NCBI RefSeq assembly: GCF_034470605.1
Contig: NZ_JARGYT010000049.1
Span: 1-9,101, forward strand
Length of the DNA: 9,101 bases
Direction: 5' to 3'
Origin: Cyrtobacter comes
GTDB lineage: Bacteria; Pseudomonadota; Alphaproteobacteria; Rickettsiales; Midichloriaceae
Position numbers and translations under genes: made by a program
The notes under the pieces: generated by a model
Database searches by the model: none
Seen by the model: only the letters and a program-made list of their open reading frames with translations
What the model was told of the DNA's origin: nothing
Shown here: positions 5,888-9,101 of the stretch, one piece after another
Numbering within the stretch: position 1 is the first letter of the stretch
Layout: the number at the start of each line of letters is the position of its first letter

Positions 5888-6394
5888 TTAAGCTCTAAAA
5901 TCTAGTATTTCTATAAGCTTTTTAGCAGCATCATCTTTGCTAATTTCAAGTGAAATAGAATATTCGTGTGAAATCCTCTCCAGGGCGGATTCATATATAA
6001 CTCTTTCACTATAAGACCTTTCTACATCACCAGAGCCTTTATGCAAATCCCTTAGAACTTCAGCTATTTTCACTACATCACCAGAATTTATCTTTGTTTC
6101 GTACTCTTGGGCCCTCTTACTCCACATGCCTCTAGAAATCTTAGCTTTCTGCCTCAAAACATCCATCGCCTTAGAAAAATGAATACTAGATGTAAGGTGC
6201 CTCAAACCAGCTTTTGCAGCTCTAGATTTCGGAACTCGCAAAATCATTTTATCCTTTTCGAAGGATATAACATACAACCTAACCTCAGAACCTGCAACAG
6301 TTTGGATCTCTTCAGCGGTAATTTTTCCCAGGCCATGTGAAGGGTATATAACACAATCACCAACTTTAAAAGTGGACTTAGCTGTTTCGCTCAT
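5888..6394 (-). CDS. carD: CarD/CdnL-family RNA polymerase-binding transcription factor
   Basis: The 168-residue product has the two-domain form of CarD proteins, which bind the RNA polymerase beta subunit and stabilise the open promoter complex. The N-terminal RNA polymerase interaction domain (about 8-65) includes VGDCVIYPSHGLGKI at 11-25 and MILRVPKSRAAKAGLR at 50-65. The C-terminal helical DNA-binding domain includes ISRGMWSKRAQEYETKINSG at 86-105, then VVKIAEVLRDLH at 107-118. Trp91 lines up with the tryptophan that wedges into the upstream edge of the bubble in mycobacterial CarD. Length is normal and the N-terminus at ATG 6394 is complete, although no Shine-Dalgarno sequence is seen. 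The gene stands alone, divergent from pdhB, and could affect many stable promoters. Confidence 0.95.
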   Translation of the reverse strand: MSETAKSTFKVGDCVIYPSHGLGKITAEEIQTVAGSEVRLYVISFEKDKMILRVPKSRAAKAGLRHLTSSIHFSKAMDVLRQKAKISRGMWSKRAQEYETKINSGDVVKIAEVLRDLHKGSGDVERSYSERVIYESALERISHEYSISLEISKDDAAKKLIEILDFRA

Positions 6395-6433
6395 ATTTAC
6401 AGAATTAGCATCTAAACTGAATCAGAATGGTGG

Positions 6434-6442
6434 ATAATAGCA
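6434..6442 (-). promoter_or_regulatory. Candidate extended -10 promoter of carD
   Basis: On the minus strand TGCTATTAT (6442-6434) fits the extended -10 form TGnTATNNT. A weak TTTTAA lies 17 nt upstream as a possible -35. Transcription would begin near 6427, giving a leader of about 33 nt before the carD ATG at 6394. The -10 box matches five of six consensus positions. Confidence 0.5.
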
Positions 6443-6564
6443 CATTAATCGGTATATTAAAATAGTTAAATACTATTTAAAGCCATCACCTATGACAGTG
6501 CTAGTGTCGTATTGCAGAGATCATTAAATCCTATAATGTCTCGCACTTTATATCAATAGGGTTT

Positions 6565-6702
6565 ATGTGTCGCTATTTGTTAGTGCTAATAACTTGCTGC
6601 ACATTATACGTGTGCCAGCTTGAGGCAAATTCAATAAGATTTAAAAGAGTTCAATACATTAAGAGTAGCAAAAATATTTTAAAAGCCAATAAGCAGAGTT
6701 AA
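6565..6702 (+). CDS. Possible 45-aa secreted or membrane peptide
   Basis: An ATG at 6565, preceded by AGGG three bases upstream, opens a 45-codon frame ending TAA at 6702. The peptide starts MCRYLLVLITCCTLYVCQLE, with a hydrophobic core at residues 5-17 like a signal peptide or lipoprotein leader, then a basic tail ending ILKANKQS. The cysteine contexts (LITC, LYVC) are poor lipoboxes. The frame is open about 20 codons further upstream without a better start. It lies between divergent carD and pdhB, on the pdhB strand. It might be the surviving N-terminal part of a larger lost protein or chance in AT-rich DNA. No homology is known to me. Confidence 0.3.
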   Translation: MCRYLLVLITCCTLYVCQLEANSIRFKRVQYIKSSKNILKANKQS

Positions 6703-6814
6703 TATTTTATATGATTGAATTAGTGGTTTTCTAACTAAGATATTAATTTCCAATCTGTACTTTTATAGAGTATCTGTATATTTTCTATGCTGGGCGCTTT
6801 GCAGAGCTTGGTTG

Positions 6815-6835
6815 TGTTATTATTTATATAGAGGG
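6815..6835 (+). promoter_or_regulatory. Candidate extended -10 promoter and Shine-Dalgarno of pdhB
   Basis: TGTTATTAT (6815-6823) has the same extended -10 form as the site before carD. A TTGCAG at 6799-6804 is only 13 nt upstream of the box, too close for a normal -35, so the extended element would carry recognition. GAGGG at 6831-6835 lies 4 nt before ATG 6840. It is the only convincing ribosome binding site among the main genes. If both are used, the leader would be only about 10 nt. Confidence 0.45.
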
Positions 6836-6839
6836 TTTT

Positions 6840-7796
6840 ATGTATCTTGTTAGAGAAGCAATAAGAGATGGAATTGCAGAAGAAATGAGATTGGATGAAA
6901 ATGTTCTAATAATGGGCGAGGAAGTAGCTCAATATCAAGGTGCTTATAAGGTAACACAGGGGCTTTTAGAGGAATTCGGCGATAAAAGAGTTATAGATAC
7001 ACCAATATCTGAACATGGTTTTGCAGGTTTGGCAGTTGGGGCGGCGCTTTCAGGCTTAAAGGTTATAGTTGAATTTATGACATTCAATTTTGCATTGCAG
7101 GCTATGGATCAAATAGTTAACTCAGCTGCAAAGACTTGCTATATGTCTGGGGGGCAGCTAAATTGCCCAATAGTATTTAGGGGTCCAAATGGGGCTGCAT
7201 CTAGGGTTGCGGCTCAACATTCTCAGTGTTTTGCTAGTTGGTTTTCGCATATACCTGGATTAAAGGTTGTTTCACCTTATTATGCTCATGATCACAAAGC
7301 CATGATTAAACAATCAATACAGGACCCTAACCCTGTCATTTTTTTGGAAAATGAGATTTTATACGGTAGATCACACGAAGACCCAAATTATAATAATCAT
7401 GAAAAGGCTATGGTTATAAGGTCAGGTACAGATGTGACATTAGTTTCTTTTTCTTTGCAGGTAGAAAATGCATTACTAGCTGCGGAGTTATTACAAAAAG
7501 ATGGAATAAGTGTAGAGGTTATAGATTTAAGGATAATTAGACCTCTAGATATAGATACAATAATAAACTCTGTACAAAAAACTAATAGAATTATTGTTCT
7601 TGAGGAAGGATGGAGCTTTTGTGGGCTTGCATCTGAAATTTGTGTACAGGTATCAGAAAAAGCATTTGATTATCTGGATGCACCACCTCAAAGAATAACA
7701 GGAAAAGATATACCATTACCTTATGCAGCAAATTTGGAAAAAGCTTGTTTGCCACAGGTGACTGACATAGTATCTGTAGCTAAAAGTATTTTATAA
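6840..7796 (+). CDS. pdhB: Pyruvate dehydrogenase E1 component, beta subunit
   Basis: With PdhA this subunit forms the thiamine-diphosphate E1 enzyme that decarboxylates pyruvate and loads the acetyl group on the E2 lipoyl arm. The 318-residue product is close to the usual 325 and has no lipoyl domain. Visible features are VREAIRDGIAEEM at 4-16, MGEEVAQYQGAYKVTQGL at 25-42, DTPISEHGFAGLAVGAALSG at 53-72 with Glu58 at the cofactor-contacting position, VEFMTFNFALQAMDQIVNSA at 77-96, GAASRVAAQHSQ at 118-129, and PLPYAANLE at 292-300. The start is supported by GAGGG upstream. No pdhA is adjacent. The gene ends 4 nt before the next one, so they are likely cotranscribed. A branched-chain or acetoin E1-beta is an alternative, less likely in this setting. 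Confidence 0.93.
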   Translation: MYLVREAIRDGIAEEMRLDENVLIMGEEVAQYQGAYKVTQGLLEEFGDKRVIDTPISEHGFAGLAVGAALSGLKVIVEFMTFNFALQAMDQIVNSAAKTCYMSGGQLNCPIVFRGPNGAASRVAAQHSQCFASWFSHIPGLKVVSPYYAHDHKAMIKQSIQDPNPVIFLENEILYGRSHEDPNYNNHEKAMVIRSGTDVTLVSFSLQVENALLAAELLQKDGISVEVIDLRIIRPLDIDTIINSVQKTNRIIVLEEGWSFCGLASEICVQVSEKAFDYLDAPPQRITGKDIPLPYAANLEKACLPQVTDIVSVAKSIL

Positions 7797-7800
7797 CTAA

Positions 7801-8556
7801 ATGATTTGCACGATTCTAGGATGTGGCGGTTCGTCTGGCGTGCCTATAATTGGGTGTTGTTGCGTGGTTTGCAAATCAACTAATGCGAAAAATAAAAGGG
7901 CTAGGGCGTCTATATTGATCGAAAAAGGTAACACTAAGGTGTTGGTTGATACTTCTCCCGATCTTAGGTATCAAGCAATTTCGCACGGCCTTTTATCATT
8001 AGATGCAGTTTTGATTACACATGATCATTCCGATCATGTTGGTGGTATACATGATCTTAAGATGTTAACCAAAAGCAAAACTATTCCAATTTATGCCCCA
8101 CTTGAAGCTATGGATTACCTAAAAGCTATAGCATTTTATTTGTTTGAACAAAAAAGCAAATGGTACCCTGTATGCTTGAAGCTTCATGAGCTTAAGGATG
8201 AGTTTTTGGTTAATGATATTATGATACAATCATTTATACAAGAGCATGGTACAGTAAAGTCATATGGTTTTAGATTTGGAGATTTAGCATATTCTACTGA
8301 TGTGAATAAATTAAATTCAAACGCATTCAAGATATTACAAGGAGTGAAGGTTTGGATTGTAGATTGCCTAAGATATCATTGGTCTCCTACACATTCAATT
8401 TTTGAGCAAACCTTAGAATGGATTTATAGAGTAAAGCCAGAAAGAGCAGTATTAACACATATGTCTCATGAAATAGATTACGATGAAATTGCAAAACTGC
8501 TACCTTCTGGTATTGAGGCTGCGTATGATGGGATGAGAATACAAATAAATAGTTAA
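7801..8556 (+). CDS. PhnP-like metallo-beta-lactamase-fold hydrolase
   Basis: The 251-residue protein has the layout of PhnP and relatives, metal-dependent phosphodiesterases of the metallo-beta-lactamase fold. GCGGSSGVP at 7-15 is followed by GCCCVVC at 18-24, whose cysteines match the structural zinc site GCxCxxC of PhnP. The catalytic site shows THDHSDH at 73-79 (His74, His76, Asp78, His79), His149 in QEHG, Asp167 in YSTD, and His220/His223 in LTHMSHEIDY. The end, LPSGIEAAYDGM at 234-245, is also family-like. Its natural substrate is unknown. PhnP itself cleaves cyclic ribose phosphates in the C-P lyase pathway, but no other phn gene is here, so the symbol is withheld. It starts 4 nt after pdhB without its own ribosome binding site. 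Confidence 0.88.
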   Translation: MICTILGCGGSSGVPIIGCCCVVCKSTNAKNKRARASILIEKGNTKVLVDTSPDLRYQAISHGLLSLDAVLITHDHSDHVGGIHDLKMLTKSKTIPIYAPLEAMDYLKAIAFYLFEQKSKWYPVCLKLHELKDEFLVNDIMIQSFIQEHGTVKSYGFRFGDLAYSTDVNKLNSNAFKILQGVKVWIVDCLRYHWSPTHSIFEQTLEWIYRVKPERAVLTHMSHEIDYDEIAKLLPSGIEAAYDGMRIQINS

Positions 8557-8743
8557 GAATTAACCAAAAGATGATTGCCATTTTATGGATAATTTGGCTA
8601 GGAGTTTTTGCTAAATGGGTTTTGTTGCTAAGAGCTGTTTACATTAGATAATATTAATCACGTGTAACTATGCGGCATTCTTAAACACCTCATAATGCTA
8701 AGCCATGAATTATAAAATATATAATCCAATATTATAAACCCCC
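8557..8743. other. Convergent intergenic region, no clear terminator
   Basis: The 187 bp between the hydrolase gene and the right-hand remnant hold no gene. An AT-only stem (ATTATA/TATAAT, 8709-8725, loop 5) is present but has no G-C pairs. No typical terminator is visible for either side. Confidence 0.5.
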
Positions 8744-8986
8744 CTAATACCTAGATGCACCCCTACTACTATCTCTACTACCACCTTTACTATCCCTCCT
8801 ACCACTATTACTTGGTTGCGCCAACAGATCTCTTTCATGATCTAGATCAAATACGATACTTGAACACAAGTTCTTTTTTTCTTCTGGTGTCATATTATTA
8901 TATGTAGTAGCTACTTGAAGTAACATATCAGGAGCAATGGCTCCGCCTAGCCCACTTACATCTTTGGTTGGTAGAAGATGATTTAT
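8744..8986 (-). pseudogene. 3' remnant of an unrecognised protein with a Ser/Arg/Gly tail
   Basis: An open minus-strand frame runs from the IS junction to TAG at 8744, giving 80 residues. The first ATG is at 8926, with no ribosome binding site, and the frame is open from the IS edge on, so the 5' end has probably been lost. The peptide has a segment DMLLQVATTYNNMTPEEKKN, then SSIVFDLDHERDLLAQ, and ends in a low-complexity tail, SNSGRRDSKGGSRDSSRGAS-RY. Such basic Ser/Arg/Gly tails are often disordered and bind nucleic acid or partners, but that is inference. I do not recognise the family. As on the left edge, the frame is in phase with the transposase stop upstream. Confidence 0.55.
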
Positions 8987-9085
8987 TAGGCACTGTTAAC
9001 AAAGGTTGTATTTAATAGATGCTAAAGCTATAAAGGCAAGGAAAGAGAGATCGGATTTCTCAAATCGTAATGCTAAGCGTCGATT
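8986..9085 (-). repeat. 100-bp perfect inverted repeat, right arm
   Basis: This stretch is the exact reverse complement of 1-100. On this side the IS sequence continues to 9101, so the pairing is limited only because the left copy is cut by the window edge at base 1. Confidence 0.97.
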
Positions 9086-9101
9086 TTCTTTGAGTTTAGC
9101 G
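8989..9101. mobile_element. Right IS5-family element, inner end only
   Basis: This is the end of a second copy of the IS found at the left edge, inverted relative to it. It begins GGCACTGTTAACAAAGG and leaves the window at 9101. A TTA precedes the tip, matching the TAA beside the left copy. The body, the other terminus and any target duplication are outside the window. Confidence 0.8.
8996..9101 (-). CDS. IS5-family transposase, C-terminal fragment (cut by window edge)
   Basis: The last 34 codons of the transposase are read on the minus strand, ending at TAA 8996-8998. The peptide begins AKLKENRRLALRFEKSD and ends LASIKYNLC. The final 29 residues are identical to those encoded at the left edge. 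AKLKENRR is what precedes the RFEK stretch in the IS5 family, where the catalytic Glu would lie a few residues further upstream, beyond the window. The intact reading and identity with the other copy suggest recent spread or homogenisation. Confidence 0.8.
   Translation of the reverse strand, partial: AKLKENRRLALRFEKSDLSFLAFIALASIKYNLC

Larger units (their letters stand above)
6395..6839. other. Divergent intergenic region between carD and pdhB
   Basis: This 445-bp gap holds the carD promoter near one end, the pdhB promoter and ribosome binding site at the other, and one doubtful 45-aa frame between them. It is long for so compact a core region. It is AT-rich with no clear repeat or RNA gene. 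Some of it may be an eroded gene. Confidence 0.6.

Noticed and set aside
8387..8581. 64-aa minus-strand frame over the end of the hydrolase gene
   Set aside because: It is antisense to the conserved C-terminal part of the hydrolase and shows no signals of its own.

Overview
The window looks like chromosomal DNA from an AT-rich intracellular alphaproteobacterium, most likely a member of the Rickettsiales. The evidence is an rpsB-tsf-pyrH-frr translation operon, a CarD-type transcription factor, a pyruvate dehydrogenase E1-beta gene without its alpha partner beside it, very few Shine-Dalgarno sequences, and many decayed genes and insertion sequences. Genus and species cannot be settled from this window. 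No plasmid, phage, CRISPR, rRNA or tRNA signature was seen.

Layout. Both edges lie inside copies of one IS5-like insertion sequence in opposite orientation, giving a perfect 100-bp inverted repeat (1-100 and 8986-9085). In both copies the 3' end of the transposase gene points inward. Just inside each copy is the 3' remnant of a host gene that has lost its start: a cysteine-rich protein on the left (100-444, +) and a protein with a Ser/Arg/Gly tail on the right (8744-8986, -). The minus-strand operon rpsB-tsf-pyrH-frr fills 680-3684, with a candidate promoter at 3842-3870. Next come a dead IS630-family element (3998-4822), a stretch of decayed coding sequence rich in short inverted repeats (4823-5216), and an unrecognised 134-codon minus-strand frame (5217-5621). 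carD (5888-6394, -) is followed by a 445-bp divergent gap that holds a possible 45-aa ORF. pdhB and a PhnP-like metallo-beta-lactamase-fold hydrolase (6840-8556, +) form a two-gene unit.

How the genes fit together. The housekeeping genes look intact and ordinary. The operon makes ribosomal protein S2, EF-Ts, UMP kinase and ribosome recycling factor. CarD would act on RNA polymerase at promoters. PdhB is half of the E1 component that commits pyruvate to acetyl-CoA. Everything between and around these genes is mobile-element debris and broken genes, the pattern of a reducing genome with active or recently active IS elements.

I found no convincing new multi-gene system. The points most worth following are the two IS-truncated proteins, the unrecognised helical ORF with its decayed downstream frames, and a cluster of alternating ATCTATC heptamers. 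The window's edges inside IS copies may simply reflect where an assembly broke at repeats.
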